In this document: positions 35,397-46,475 of the stretch, piece by piece | Layout: every line of letters begins with the position of its first letter | How positions within the stretch are numbered: position 1 is the first letter of the stretch | Assembly: GCA_036365515.1 (NCBI GenBank) | Contig: CM070877.1 | Location: forward strand, 89,971,522-90,035,521 | Source: Torymus aiolomorphi | Taxonomy: Eukaryota > Arthropoda > Insecta > Hymenoptera > Torymidae | DNA: 64,000 nucleotides | Reading direction: 5' to 3' | Position numbers and translations under genes: made by a program | Notes under the pieces: generated by a model | What the model was told of the DNA's origin: nothing | The model's input: only the letters and a program-made list of their open reading frames with translations | The model's database searches: none

Positions 35397-37450
35397 TTAC
35401 ACCCAAAAATTTGAAAAAGCAAATTTTTTTTTATTGAATTTTTTGATTATATATGTTATTTCGAACCTAAAAAAACTATAGTTTGGATCAATAATTAAAA
35501 AAATTTTAAATAAACCACTGAAAGAGCTTACTATCTTTAAAATGACGAGAAAATTGATTTTCTTGTTTTTTGCCTTTTTTATAGACTTCTGATAGGAAAA
35601 AGTTATTTACTTAAATGCATTATAAAATATCAAAAAACATTATTTATATAAGTATATACTTATATAAATCCTTATATAAGGATAAAAAAAATAATTAAAT
35701 TCACATACAGTATTTAATATAAAAATTAAATAAACCATATTGTGGAATTCGAAATCCAGTGGAATCGTCTTGTGACCATTTCCCACTTCTGCTTCTAGTA
35801 AAGTGACCATTCCGTAACCGAAATTCGACAGCAATTCACTATATGAATACTCCCTTTTGTACCTATACCTATATATATATATATATATAAAACTAATGCC
35901 AGTGTAAACACAGTTGTACAGCCGCACAGCTGACAGCTCAAAAGCTCAAATGAGTAGAGATACATAACTATGTGATTTTAACAGTTTGTTTTGCAGAGTT
36001 TTGGCTTCCTCAAATAGAAAGATTTTTTCATAATGTTTCATTATTTGTATTCATAAGTCAATTTAGGACTGAAAATTTAATGAATTATATGTGAAGATAT
36101 ATATGTAAAAGTATTTATAATTGTGATTATAATATAAGCGTACAGTGACAGTTTTGTTTAAATTTGGAAATTATAGCTTCAGTTCAAGGTGTATGAGATT
36201 GCTGTATGAAAGTTAATACAGAAAAACAAGTGGATTTAGTTAAGTATTCGAAGGAAGAAGCTGTAATAATTCTTTACGGATAAAAATAAATACATCTTTT
36301 TTCTAAAAAAGATGAAACTGAAATAATTGAGTTTAGCTTACTATAGGATATAATTCAATTCAGAAGAGTTGTGAATTACAATAAGTGTCAAGATGTATCT
36401 ACGCAGAAAAGCGACAAGCCTGCTTAGCACACAAGAAATATATAATACAGGCTTGAATTGAAGATATATTTAATATACAATATGCGTAATAAAGTGATCA
36501 TTGACAAAATGGGCTTCTCGGCTTTTATGTATTTATGTACTTTCGGCCATAACAGTGATGGCTTCTTAAGTTGCGATTAGGATTTCATATTTCATAAGAC
36601 CTGCTGCATATTCTACATTAATCTTAGTATAATAAATAATAATATAACAGTACAATGTGTTAAAAAGTGACTCAACAGTGGATGAATCAAAAGTACAAAA
36701 GCGAAGGGCAGATTGTTAGCAATAACTTTGAATGGAACGCATGCTATTAGATTAGTAATAACTTTTAAAGGAACGGATGCATGCAAGGTGCCAGAGCTTC
36801 TGTTTCAACATATTTATATAGAAGAACATATCTCAGGTGTACAGAAAACTGAGTTTCATGAAGGGAAAAAAATTGGGAACCTAATGGCTGGTTATTTTTG
36901 AAGTTTTATGATATTTTTCATTGTAGGCTTATTTCTCAAAATGTCATTTTTTAAAGTTTGGCGTTACTTTAAAAAAAAACTATTCCATTGATTTTGATGG
37001 GAGAGGGTCTGAATTACTTGAAATTTATTTATCTATGGCAGGAAGAGTTGGAAATATGAAAAATATTTTATTAAATAATTTTAAAATGGTAAACTCCACA
37101 ATAAAACATAAAAATTCATAAAATTCATGAATTTAAAGCAGTTTTTTCCATAAAAAAAATATTAATTTTCAGAAATTTTATTTTTCTAACTCTTCCTGCC
37201 ATAACTGCATGAATTTCAAGTAATTTAGTTTCTCTCCCATGAAAATCAATGGAATAGTTTTCTTTTAAAGTTACGCCAATTGAAAAAAATTGAAAATGCT
37301 ATATCTCTGAGTAAAATTGGTCTACAGATTAAGTCTTGGACCATATTATCAGAAATAGTGTATATTTATAGTATACATATTGTATTTTGTTTAAACTACA
37401 TTTTTCTTTTTTTTATAGCTCATTTTGACCTCAGAAGCCACTAGGTGTAA
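35397..37450. mobile_element. 2.05-kb insertion inside the PLE
   Basis: It separates RT from its own tail. It begins ttacacc and ends ggtgtaa, and ggtc flanks both sides (35393-35396, 37451-37454), which suggests short TIRs and a 4-bp duplication. The inside is AT-rich and non-coding, with an inverted repeat at 36941-37305. The family is unknown; it may be more than one insertion. Confidence 0.45.
36941..37305. repeat. imperfect inverted repeat (~130-bp arms)
   Basis: actattccattgattttgat and atggcaggaagagtt near 36980-37060 recur in reverse at 37190-37260 (tcttcctgccat, aaaatcaatggaatagtt). It could fold into a long hairpin and resembles a MITE. Confidence 0.65.
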
Positions 37451-37996
37451 GGTCGCCTTAAACACATCCACCATTTCATCCATAAAACATTCAGGTACAG
37501 CTACAAAAATGTCATCAACATATCTTTTAAAAATAATTGGCTGAAAAACCAACTTTGACAAAGCAACACTTTCCAATTTTTCCATTACGAAATTCGCTAT
37601 AACAGGTGACGAAGGTGATCCCATTGTACAGCCATATCTTTGCTCATAGAAACTATTATCGAAAGAAAAAATTGTGTTTTTAAAAACCAAATTAGGTGCC
37701 TTTATGAATTCATCTTTTGTTAAACTAGTATGTACTTTAATTTCAGACCATTTATCTTGTATAATATCATTCAACAACTCTAAAGGTATATTTGTAAACA
37801 ACGACACCACATCCAATGAAACCATCCTATGATCATTCGGAATAACAATATCTTTCATTATACCATAAAAACTCCAACTATCTTTAATATATGAATTTGT
37901 TTTATCCACTATCTTGAACAATATATTAGACAAAAATCTAGCAAGTCTATACGTCGGAAAATTTATCGATGATATTATTATTCTATAACTCAACTG
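37451..37996 (-). pseudogene. PLE reverse transcriptase, partial
   Basis: Reads SYRIIISSINFPTYRLARFL, then HRMVSLDVVSLFTNIPLELL (first catalytic Asp block), YGCTMGSPSSPVIANFVMEK and IFKRYVDDIFVAVP (YVDD box). The N-terminal third of RT is missing: the frame joins directly to the 5' terminal block, so the copy is 5'-truncated. The open frame ends by running into the inserted DNA at 37450. Confidence 0.85.
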
Positions 37997-38107
37997 TTCA
38001 TAAATTCATAAATTATTTTAATTTAATTTGTAAGACTGTAAGACCGATGGAAAAGTTCTTATCAGTTGATAGTAAATTGCAGTCGACATAAGTAATATTT
38101 TTAATGA
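37997..38107 (-). repeat. PLE 5' terminal block
   Basis: On the minus strand it begins tcattaaaaatattacttat. The same start is found at the right end of the mini-PLE at 46460, so it is a true element terminus. It includes the inverted copy of the 40-bp sequence found at the 3' end. Confidence 0.75.
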
Positions 38108-38295
38108 TATTGTAGTATATTTTATACTCCTCTAATGCAAAATACTTATAGTGGCCAAGAACTCTTGTTTCAGTACGTACTATAATACAAGGTTTGATCT
38201 CAAGGCCTTTAATAAAAACTTGTAAGTTTGAAAGATTTGCATTTAAACTTCTAATATTAACAAGTAAAATATTTTCTTTTTAATTTTAATAAAAT
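38108..38295 (-). pseudogene. LINE ORF2 endonuclease, N-terminal part
   Basis: Minus strand ENILLVNIRSLNANLSNLQV and CIIVRTETRVLGHYKYFALE match the first EN blocks (NxRSL, xxTET). The reading continues at 34187 after the PLE. The first 15 bp are the right copy of the target duplication. Confidence 0.75.
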
Positions 38296-38378
38296 TATTA
38301 AGGGCGTTAAGGTTAGAAAAAATCTTTTCTTGTTTAATTATTTCGTTTTGTATACTTTCGACAAATTTTTTTTGTCCA

Positions 38379-39507
38379 TTATCGGTGAAAACGCTGTATA
38401 GTGTTTTGTTTTGATGCTTTTCTCCCTGTCTTAGTAGTAGTAGAGGTAGTAGAAGAGGTGGTGGTAGTAGTAGTAGACGATTGTTGTTCCTTAGATGTCA
38501 ACACTTGGGACTGGTTATCCGGGGCTGTATGATCGACTGCTGAAGATTGATCTTGGATTTCATTGTTGTTGATATTGCTCATACTAGATGGTGACCTTGG
38601 TCCAATGGAATTAGGCGTTACTAGCTGTCTTGGATATTTGGTGTTTGAAATATGTACAGCTATCCTTTTTTTTAATATTTCACAAGCTTTGGCATCACTG
38701 GCTATATGATTCATACTGTATTTTTCACCAAATTTCTTGTTTGCATAGTTACAATTTGCACATTTATGTTGATTTTTTTACAGTTCTTTGCATGGTGATT
38801 TTTAGCACAGAAAACACATTTTGGAGCATTAGTACACTTTTTTTCATTATGATTAAATCTAGCACACTTGGAGCATAGTGAGATATTTATTGCATCATAT
38901 ACCTTGAAGCATTGATAGCCAATGTAGATTTTGTATCGATTGTTTGCTATGTGTTCATAAAGATCCATTTTCATCTCAATTATTGCACCGTGTTTATCGT
39001 TAGCACATTTAAAAGTATTGAGAACTTTACATTTAGTGTTTAAATGGCTCAAATTACGGATATTTATGTCGCTTTCCATTTCATCTTTGTTAAAATCTTT
39101 TGGAATACCTAAGATTTTCAATCTTGGTTTGTTTGGTTGTTGCATCTTAACCTCAAAATCTTCTCGAAGTTTCTGCCTTAGAATGTCACATGATTTTGTG
39201 CGTCCTCACTGTTTACACAATTAACTATGGTGCCGCTATTTTGAGTATTTATAATTCTATTTATTGGTATTACTATTTCCTTTCGCAAGACGTTATTGAC
39301 ATTACTCACAACGGATTCATTGCTAAGGCCCTCTGATTTCTTAACATTTATATCTGGTATTCTTACATGTTTTGTGTACTTGTTTTTAGTCGTTTCCGCA
39401 TACGTAGGTTTTTTGTTTTTCATAAGTTCAATAGTGTTTAGTAGTAGATCACTTTTGCATTTTAACTATTCTTTTAATTGTCCCAGTAAGATATTTTCAA
39501 TGACAAC
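38379..39507 (-). pseudogene. LINE ORF1, middle and C-terminal part
   Basis: The minus strand runs PTYAETTKNKYTKHVRIPDI, then an RRM-like block (PRLKILGIPKDFNKDEMESD..AIIEMKMDLYEHI..IYIGYQCFKVYDAI). Knuckles CSKCARFNHNEKKC and CVFCAKNHHAKNC follow, then a Ser/Thr-rich tail with a long Thr run. Frames shift near 39150 and 38712. The layout parallels the intact ORF1 at 19.7-21.3 kb (FVGYQNCKVYDII..), so the two LINEs are related. The N-terminus lies beyond the hairpin insertion. Confidence 0.75.
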
Positions 39508-39828
39508 ATAGGCCCACAAAAAAAAATCTGTCGGTTCTGGGATGGAGACTATACTTTTCTTTTGTATTTTTTCCCGCTGAATGCGAATCCAGCGTTAACA
39601 GTAGGGGGTTGGACGCATATTATGAACATAACCTCAAAACACTGTCGAAAAGCCGTGTTTCTGTGGAAAAACTTGAGAATAAAAAAAAACATTGTTTCCA
39701 TCACATCAAAAATACTTTATTTTTATGTATTTTGGCTTGCTGAATTCAAATTTGTTATGGAAAAAGAGATTTGACAGCAGAGTTTCGGAGATAACCTCAA
39801 AAAACTACTCAGTCAATTTGCACAAGAA

Positions 39829-40670
39829 CTAAATTGGCTTACGCTTGCGTATACGCTTGTCATCGAACGACCTATGCAAAGGATTTCTACGCCGCTTTTT
39901 GTTATTAGATTGTACATCTCTTTTTAGCATCCAGCAGTAGTTCGCCATCATGTTCACGCCATATTTTCCTTGCCACCTACGTTCAAATTCCTTCATATCC
40001 TGATGAAATCTTTCACCATGCTCTTCACTGTAGTCACCTAGGTCTGGTGGAAATTCATCAATGTGCGAATCGAGAAAGTGGTGTTTTAAATTAATTAAGC
40101 AACCTAATTTTTTGAAGTTTTGTACCATAGTTTCTACGATGCTCTTATAGTTCTTATCTTTATTGTTACCAAGAAATTTTATTGCAACATCTTTGAAGCT
40201 CAACCAGACTGCCTTCTCGGTATCATTCATACTTTTGACGAATTCTTCGTTCCTGAACATTTTGCGAATTTGAGGTCCGTCAAACATACCTTCCTTCAAT
40301 TTAACCAGAGTTATATTCGTAAAGATGACTTTAACAAATTGTTTCATCAGCCCTAATATGATATGTAAAGGAGGTAAAAGGATTTTGCTAGGATCGACAA
40401 GAGGACGATTGATGACATTGCTGGAACCTGGAGTAAGTGATGGCATCGCTGGCCATCCTTTTGTATTATAGTGTTTGCTCTATCTCGACTGTCAAACATG
40501 CATAAATAGCATGGGTACTTGGTAAAACCTGATTGTTAACTTAGTATCATGGACAATATTTTCAGGTCTCCGCAAATTAACCATTCGTGCTCACTATACT
40601 TTATTTTATTTAAAACCTTTTCGATGTTACAGTATTCTTGTTTGAGTATTATTCTTCCGCAAATTAACGA
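39829..40670 (-). pseudogene. arthropod repeat-family protein, left-arm copy
   Basis: From about 40670 the minus strand reads VLNKIKYSEHEWLICGDLKI, then after a stop at 40535-40537 SGFTKYPCYLCMFDSRDRAN. The open frame (40446-39829) continues ILLPPLHIILGLMKQFVKV, GMFDGPQIRKMFRNEEFVKS, YSEEHGERFHQDMKEFERRW and MMANYCWMLKRDV, ending basic. I know this as a protein found in many copies in arthropod genomes, apparently part of a mobile repeat. I do not know its biochemical role or superfamily. CYLC and the GERFHQD block are its most recognisable parts. Confidence 0.65.
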
Positions 40671-41075
40671 AGAATTCGTCAAAAGTATGAATGATACCGA
40701 GAAGGCAGCCTGGTTGAGCTTCAAAGAGGTTGCAACAAAATTTCTTAAATAAAATTTCTTAATAACAATAAAGATGAGAACTATAAGAGCATCGTAGAAA
40801 CTATGGTACAAAACTTCAAAAAATTAGGTTGTTTAATGACTTTAAAACTCCACTTTCTCGATTCGCACATTGATGAATTTCCACCAGACCTAGGTGACTA
40901 CAGTGAAGAGCATGGTGAAAGATTTCATCAGGATATGAAGGAATTTGAACGTAGGTGGCAAGGAAAATATGGCGTGAACATGATGGGGGACTATTGTTGG
41001 ATGCTAAAAAGAGATGTACAATCTAATAACAAAAAGCGGCGTAGAAATCCTTTGCATAGGTCGATCGATGACTAG
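40671..41075 (+). pseudogene. arthropod repeat-family protein, right-arm copy
   Basis: Inverted partner of the 39.8-kb gene, starting at NEEFVKSMNDTEKAAWLSFK. A stop after EVATKFLK (40750) and a small duplication break the frame. It then gives MVQNFKKLGCLMTLKLHFLD, GERFHQDMKEFERRW and DYCWMLKRDVQSNN. Protein identity to the left copy is very high, so the arms are young or have been homogenised. Confidence 0.65.
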
Positions 41076-41590
41076 CGTATACGCAAGCGTAAGCCAATTT
41101 AGTTCTTGTGCAAATTGACTGAGTAGTTTTTTGAGGTTATCTCCGAAACTCGGCGGTCAAACCTCTTTTTCCATAACAAATTTGGATTCAGCAAGCCAAA
41201 ATACATAAAAATAAAGTGTTTTTGATGTGATGGAAACAATTTTTTTTTTCTTCTCAAGTTTTTCCACAGAAACACGGCTTTTCGACAGTTTTTTGAGGTT
41301 ATCTCCGAAACTCTGCTGTCAAATCTCTTTTTCCATAACAAATTTGGATTCAGCAAGCCAAAATACATAAAAATAAAGTATTTTTGATGTGATGGAAACA
41401 ATGTTTTTTTTTATTCTCAAGTTTTTCCACAGAAACACGGCTTTTCGACAGTTTTTTGAGGTTATGTTCAAAATATGCGGCCAACCCCCTAATTTTAACG
41501 CCGGATTCGGATTCAGCGGGAAAAAATACAAAGGGAAAGTATAGTCTCCATTCCAGAACCGACAGATTTTTTTTTGTGGGCCTGTGTAAT

Positions 41591-41954
41591 CGATTTTACA
41601 TCCGGATCTGCATCATTCAAGGTTTTATTGTTATTTCTGGATATCGATAGATTTTGTTCAACTTCTTGATCTAATTTCTGTTGAACTCTTATAATTTCAT
41701 TTTTCTTATTTCAGCAATTAGTAATCTAACGTCACTGTTTAGATCTATCTCTTGTGCATTTGAGGTTAGGTTTTGATGAGAGTTGCATATTGCAAATATT
41801 TCGCTCACGATTTTAGCTTTTTTCAGTCTGCTAAAGTCACTTAGATGGATACTTTCTCACAGATGATACAAACGACAAAGTCAAATCTTGTATCTGGATG
41901 ACACTTGAAATATTTTTCACGAGGTTTATTGGGGGGATCTGGATCATCCGCCAT
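41591..41954 (-). pseudogene. LINE ORF1, N-terminal part
   Basis: ATG at 41954: MADDPDPPNKPREKYFKCHP then TRFDFVVCIICEKV, a Cys/His cluster like the N-terminal one of the ORF1 at 21.3 kb. A frameshift/stop follows at about 41860, then SRLKKAKIVSEIFAICNSHQ and a coiled-coil region (EIRKMKL, VQQKLDQEVEQNL). It ends at the hairpin insertion. Confidence 0.7.
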
Positions 41955-42320
41955 GTTGACTTAAGTGTACATTATATTATAAATGTATTTATAAACAATA
42001 GTGCATTTATAATGGTACTGTATTTCCCAGTTTGGTACTTACAATTTTCTCGGCAGTAGCAAACGACAGAAAAGAGAAAGACGAGACGATGTTTAACGAG
42101 TCTCGGGCTCGCGCTACTCAACGCCGACCCACGATATCATAATCACGCGTGGCCTGCATCGAGCGCGCCCTCGTGTACTCAATGGTAACCGCCTTGAGAG
42201 ACTTCGGCAACGATGGTGGTCGGTGAAACAGGGTTTGCATAAGTACCCTAGGTCCCCAGCGCACACATATGCACTAACACTACCGTGTTGACATAAACGA
42301 CGCCTATAGATTAAAATTAT
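41955..42320 (-). promoter_or_regulatory. probable 5' UTR / internal promoter of the large LINE
   Basis: GC- and CpG-rich (cgagcgcgccctcgtgtac) compared with its surroundings, directly upstream of the ORF1 ATG. LINE promoters lie in the 5' UTR. The true 5' end is not defined by any sequence signal I can see. Confidence 0.45.
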
Positions 42321-43128
42321 TCAAACAGTCCTTTTCAATTTGATATATATGGTTAGCAAGGGACATGGACAAGTGCTACTTAATTATTATCATATATTTT
42401 TGAATTAGGAAAAAATCAATTTAATAAATATGAAATATTATACTGTTTTAAAGTTATTGTTAAGTGGGTTTCCAATTTCACTGTAAATTATACAAAAATA
42501 ACGTGTACTTTTAAATATACAATACTTGCAAATCATAAATTTTAATTTAAAAAAAAAATCAGATTGACTTGTTACAATCCAAGACACGCACATGTAAATA
42601 CTCTAATATATCTAAAGTTATTTCAAAATTATATGTAAATTGCCAACAACTGTAAATGCTTTCTATTGTCTTGTACTGCATCATCTGATATTCAATCTTT
42701 TTCTATTGAGAATAATGTACCTTAGAAAAATAAGCCAAAATGCAATTAATTGCATAATAGAAGTATAGCAAGCATCGTTAAATGTTGCTTAGTCTGATAT
42801 GTTTACGTCACGAGTGGTAATATGAAAGAGTATTGGCATTGCGTATGGCTTTACAACTGATACTGATGCTATTGCATCTTTATTACATTGACAGTTATAA
42901 TAATTTTGGAAACTCTAATTAAATTTTATTATTGTAACTAAACATTTTATCGATCATTACCCAATTATAATATGTTAATTTGAAATTTACCTTAACAAGA
43001 TACTAGGCCAAGTATGACAATTTTGATAGGACTGGTACACGTATTATTCGTTGAACATAAGTATGGTATTGAAGGTATAGTGTTTTCTTTCATATTGCTG
43101 CCCGATGCTTGCTATTCTGTTATGTTGC
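42321..43128 (+). repeat. dispersed repeat A, copy 1, flanking the Gypsy element
   Basis: AT-rich, no gene. The part from about 42560 to 43000 (e.g. catctgatattcaatctttt, ataagccaaaatgcaatta) recurs in direct orientation at 56930-57200 and in reverse at 55386-55600. The last four bases (TTGC) are the Gypsy target duplication. Confidence 0.6.
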
Positions 43129-43882
43129 TGTTACGTCTGTGACGTATCTCTAAATTCAGTTTAACAATCCATATTTATCACCAGTAATTTTCTGACATAC
43201 AAATGTCGTATATGTCGTATATGTTTAATGACGTTATTAAATCTCAATATTCATTTCTTTGACCCACGAAACGATGCGAGTGCGAATTTTAACAGTATAC
43301 AGCAATTTCGGCGCTGCAACAGCCAGCGTGACGTAGCGAGCCACTGACCTTGTGAAACCAACCGCTCATCGCAACTTTGCTTAGAATCAGCACTTTTAAA
43401 TGTGAAATCGAAATGATGATATTTAAATCTTTACTAAATTTGTTTAAAAAGATGATTTTGACTCAGCGTCAACACACAAATCAGTCATCGTGAAAAGATC
43501 GCGGAACTCCGTACAACTCCAGTCGACAAAAGGACTAGCGAATATTTTATACGGGTCAAATACCCCACATTAAATTACGAAGAGAATTTCTTATATCAAT
43601 AATTTCAATAACATTTCGGTATTAATTAATCGCGCATACTACGTATCTATTTATCCATCAATCGAACCAATCAAATATAATTAGTTGTAAAGCACTAGCG
43701 ATTTTGTATCAATTCATTGTAAAAGTTCATTTATTTAATTGTTAAATAATTAGAAGTGAAATTGATTGAAACTGCAGCAGTGTATTTATTTCTAAACCCT
43801 CAACAGGAAAAAGGTAAATAAGCCAAAATATATTTAACAATACACATATAAGAGTAGATTCCTCGACACTCAAGACGTAACA
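43129..43882 (+). repeat. Gypsy 5' LTR (754 bp)
   Basis: Aligns with 54584-55385 except for about 48 bp near 43466 that are present only in the 3' copy. The ends TGTTACGTC..GACGTAACA are complete. Confidence 0.9.
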
Positions 43883-44090
43883 GTGGTTCCGGTACCGATT
43901 GAACAATCGTTCACTAGACTATTTCAAATTAAAGAATAAAAATAACTTTTCTCCGGAACTTAACAGTGGTTCCGGTACCGATCGAACAATAGTTCACTAG
44001 ACTATTTCAAATTAAAGAATAAAAATAACTTTTCTCCGGAACTTAACAGTGGTTCCAGTACACAGTCGAACGAAAGTTCATTAGATCAGC
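43883..44090 (+). repeat. primer-site region triplicated in 83-bp units
   Basis: gtggttccggtaccgat follows the LTR and recurs exactly 83 bp later (units 43883-43965 and 43966-44048); a third partial unit (gtggttccagtacac) starts at 44049. Each is preceded by ttaaca or gtaaca. The first is in primer-binding-site position; I do not assign the tRNA. Confidence 0.75.
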
Positions 44091-45024
44091 TAAATCAAAC
44101 TTTAAACGTTTTAAAGTAGATAAAATAAACTCTTGAAAGACGAGGAAAATATTCTTATATAAATACAACTAACATAGAATAAATCCGAGCTTTTTGCTTT
44201 GCAGTAAGAAGTTGGGGGGATCATTGTAGCATGAATCGCCCAAATTTCGGAAGATAAGCAAGTTCGGCTCGTCGAGTTATTAACAAGTATTCAACAAATG
44301 ATAAATACGGAAATAAGAATAATTTCTACAAAACAAATGAGATTCTTCAAAAATATATTACGCAAAATACAAATACAGTCTAACACAGATTAGAAAATTG
44401 AAAAATAAAAATATTACAAACGAAAAAAGTTACGACACTACAAGGAGTAATAAAACAAAGAAGTAAGAAAAAATTTTTAACAACAAATTATATAACAAAT
44501 TATAGCTGAAATAGCAAGTGAAAAGATAAATTTACAGAGTGAAATCAAGATATATTACACGAAAATAGCAGTCTAATACAAGTAAGAAATTGGAAAAAAT
44601 CAATAATAAAAAGATATAAAAGTAAAACCAAAAGAAAATACTACAATAGATAAAACAAAATATCATAAAGACAAATTATAATTACAAAAAAATTAAGAAC
44701 AACGATCACATAAATCGAAAATACAGCACGCGAAAAATAAACATAGAATAATGATCAATGCAGCCCAAGAAAACGAATAATAATATTAAACAAATTGATC
44801 AATTAAATAAAAATTGTATAAATAAACATTACAGTTTAAACAATAAAAGATAAAACACTAAAAACTAAGCAAAGGAAAAAATTTATAAAAGTGACAAATA
44901 AATAAATAAATTATATTGTCAAATAAACAATTACAAAATATATACAGTAAAATAGTGGAATTAATAATAAAAACATATTTTAAAAGATATATTAAGTATA
45001 GTATAAACAAAGAAGTAATATGTC
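44091..45024 (+). other. Gypsy untranslated leader
   Basis: Very A-rich, stop-filled sequence between primer site and gag. It has no gene. Confidence 0.6.
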
Positions 45025-45946
45025 ATGTCAAATCAGAAAGGTATAGAAAATAAGGGAAACGAAGGGATTATAACCAGAAGGACTACCCAAAGAAATCCAG
45101 AACTTAAAAAGCAAGTAGATGATATAAATAAACAAACGAACATTTGTGAAAGAAGACCAAAAGTGCCAAGATCACCTCCAAATACACAATTAAATAGAAC
45201 TTCATCGGATATCTACATTAACTCAAAAATACAGGAAAATGAGGAAATACTTTCAATTCCATCAACTTCAAAAATAGACTATAACGAACTAGATGCACAA
45301 CATTCAGTCAAAAAACAGAATATTAAAAACCCCACATAAAAACACGATATATCAAATAAAAATATAAATAATCTTTTTATTCCGGAAATAAAACGGGATA
45401 TATTATCACCAACAAATTTTCATACTCCAAACATACCAAGTCAGAGCCCAGTATTTTTTGAAGAATCAATATATGTAGAAAACGGTAGGCAACACGACTA
45501 CACGGATATAGAAGGATTTTTTAATGAACAAAGTTTGATTTTAGCTAGAGATAATACAAGTAATAACGAACGGCCAGAAATTCAAATAAACGAAGATTTA
45601 ATAAATCTAGAACCAGAAATGGCAAATCAAGCATTAAAATTACCACTTAAAGAAGTTGCAAAATTAATACCGGATTTTGACGGTAAAAATATCCAACTAG
45701 AGGAATATATAGAAAAATTAAAACAAGCAAAAAGAATAATATCGAATAATGATGAATCGAACCTAGTACAGATCCTCAAAATAAAGCTCAAAGGAGAAAT
45801 TTATAAAGCATTAGCAAATGTAGAAATTGAAAGTATTGAAACTTTTATTAAAACAATACATAAAATATATCCATCAGCGGATAATATACATTCATTATAC
45901 GGAAACCTAACACAACAAATTCAAAAATCAGATGAAGATGTACTAT
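45025..45946 (+). pseudogene. Gypsy Gag, N-terminal part
   Basis: ATG at 45025. 104 codons of polar sequence end at a TAA (45337-45339); the same frame continues and is open again from 45535. KLPLKEVAKLIPDFDGKNIQ then LEEYIEKLKQAKRII is typical of Gypsy capsid domains. The frame is cut at SDEDVL by the palindromic insertion and continues with CFANKLRVLG after 46475. Confidence 0.75.
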
Positions 45947-46460
45947 CAACTGATAAGAATTTTTCCATCGGTCTTACAGTCTTACAAATTAAATTAAAAT
46001 AATTAATATTTATGGCAGTCAGATTGCCCTTGTTTATAATCACCCCCGCAGAATCTGAAATAAAAACTTAATTAAAATCTGGAAAAAACTTTGTTAGCAA
46101 AGGACGATCTGACTGCCCACCACCACCACATTGTCCGACGTTTCGAGCCTGCTCCGGCTCCTCCTCAGGGACTGAAGAGGACTTCTGAAGTCCTCTTCAG
46201 TCCCTGAGGAGGAGCCGGAGCAGGCTCGAAACGTCGGACAATGTGGTGGTGGTGGGCAGTCAGATCGTCCTTTGCTAACAAAGTTTTTTCCAGATTTTAA
46301 TTAAGTTTTTATTTCAGATTCTGCGGGGGTGATTATAAACAAGGGCAATCTGACTGCCATAAATATTAATTATTTTAATTTAATTTGTAAGACTGTAAGA
46401 CCGATGGAAAAATTCTTATCAGTTGATATTAAATTGCAGTCGACATAAGTAATATTTTTA
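45947..46460 (-). mobile_element. palindromic mini-PLE (514 bp) inserted in gag
   Basis: It is flanked by an exact 15-bp duplication (45932-45946, 46461-46475, atgaagatgtactat). By eye, 45944-46185 is the perfect reverse complement of 46187-46428. Each arm equals the 3' terminal region of the PLE at 34203-34520. The right end (46429-46460) equals the PLE 5' terminus. No PLE gene remains. It is therefore a PLE insertion reduced to two inverted termini. Confidence 0.85.
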
Positions 46461-46475
46461 ATGAAGATGTACTAT

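Larger units (their letters stand above)
34203..38107 (-). mobile_element. Penelope-like element, 5'-truncated, with internal insertion
   Basis: Minus-strand order: 5' terminal block (38107-37997), RT (37996-37451), a 2.05-kb foreign insertion, RT tail and GIY-YIG endonuclease (35396-34521), 3' terminal block (34520-34203). An exact 15-bp target duplication surrounds it, and the host LINE endonuclease reads through once it is removed. The outer blocks contain the same ~40-bp sequence (ccatcggtcttacagtctta and onward) in opposite orientation, a PLE-style inverted pLTR remnant. Confidence 0.85.
39508..41590. mobile_element. 2.08-kb gene-bearing hairpin element
   Basis: The outer arms 39508-40240 and 40671-41590 are inverted copies: aggcccacaaaaaaaaatct on the left mirrors the right end. 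Each arm contains coding sequence of one repeat-family protein pointing outward from the centre; the centre (40241-40670) extends only the left gene. A direct duplication of ~165 bp lies in the right arm (about 41118-41290 and 41291-41455). It interrupts LINE ORF1. No clear target duplication was found. Confidence 0.7.

Noticed and set aside
34203..38107. Idea that the ~45-bp inverted sequence around the PLE is duplicated LINE endonuclease
   Set aside because: Exact 15-bp target duplications place this sequence inside the PLE; the LINE endonuclease reads correctly once the whole 34203-38107 block plus one duplication is removed.
43883..44090. CRISPR-like repeat
   Set aside because: Only two to three contiguous 83-bp units without spacers, inside a eukaryotic retrotransposon leader.
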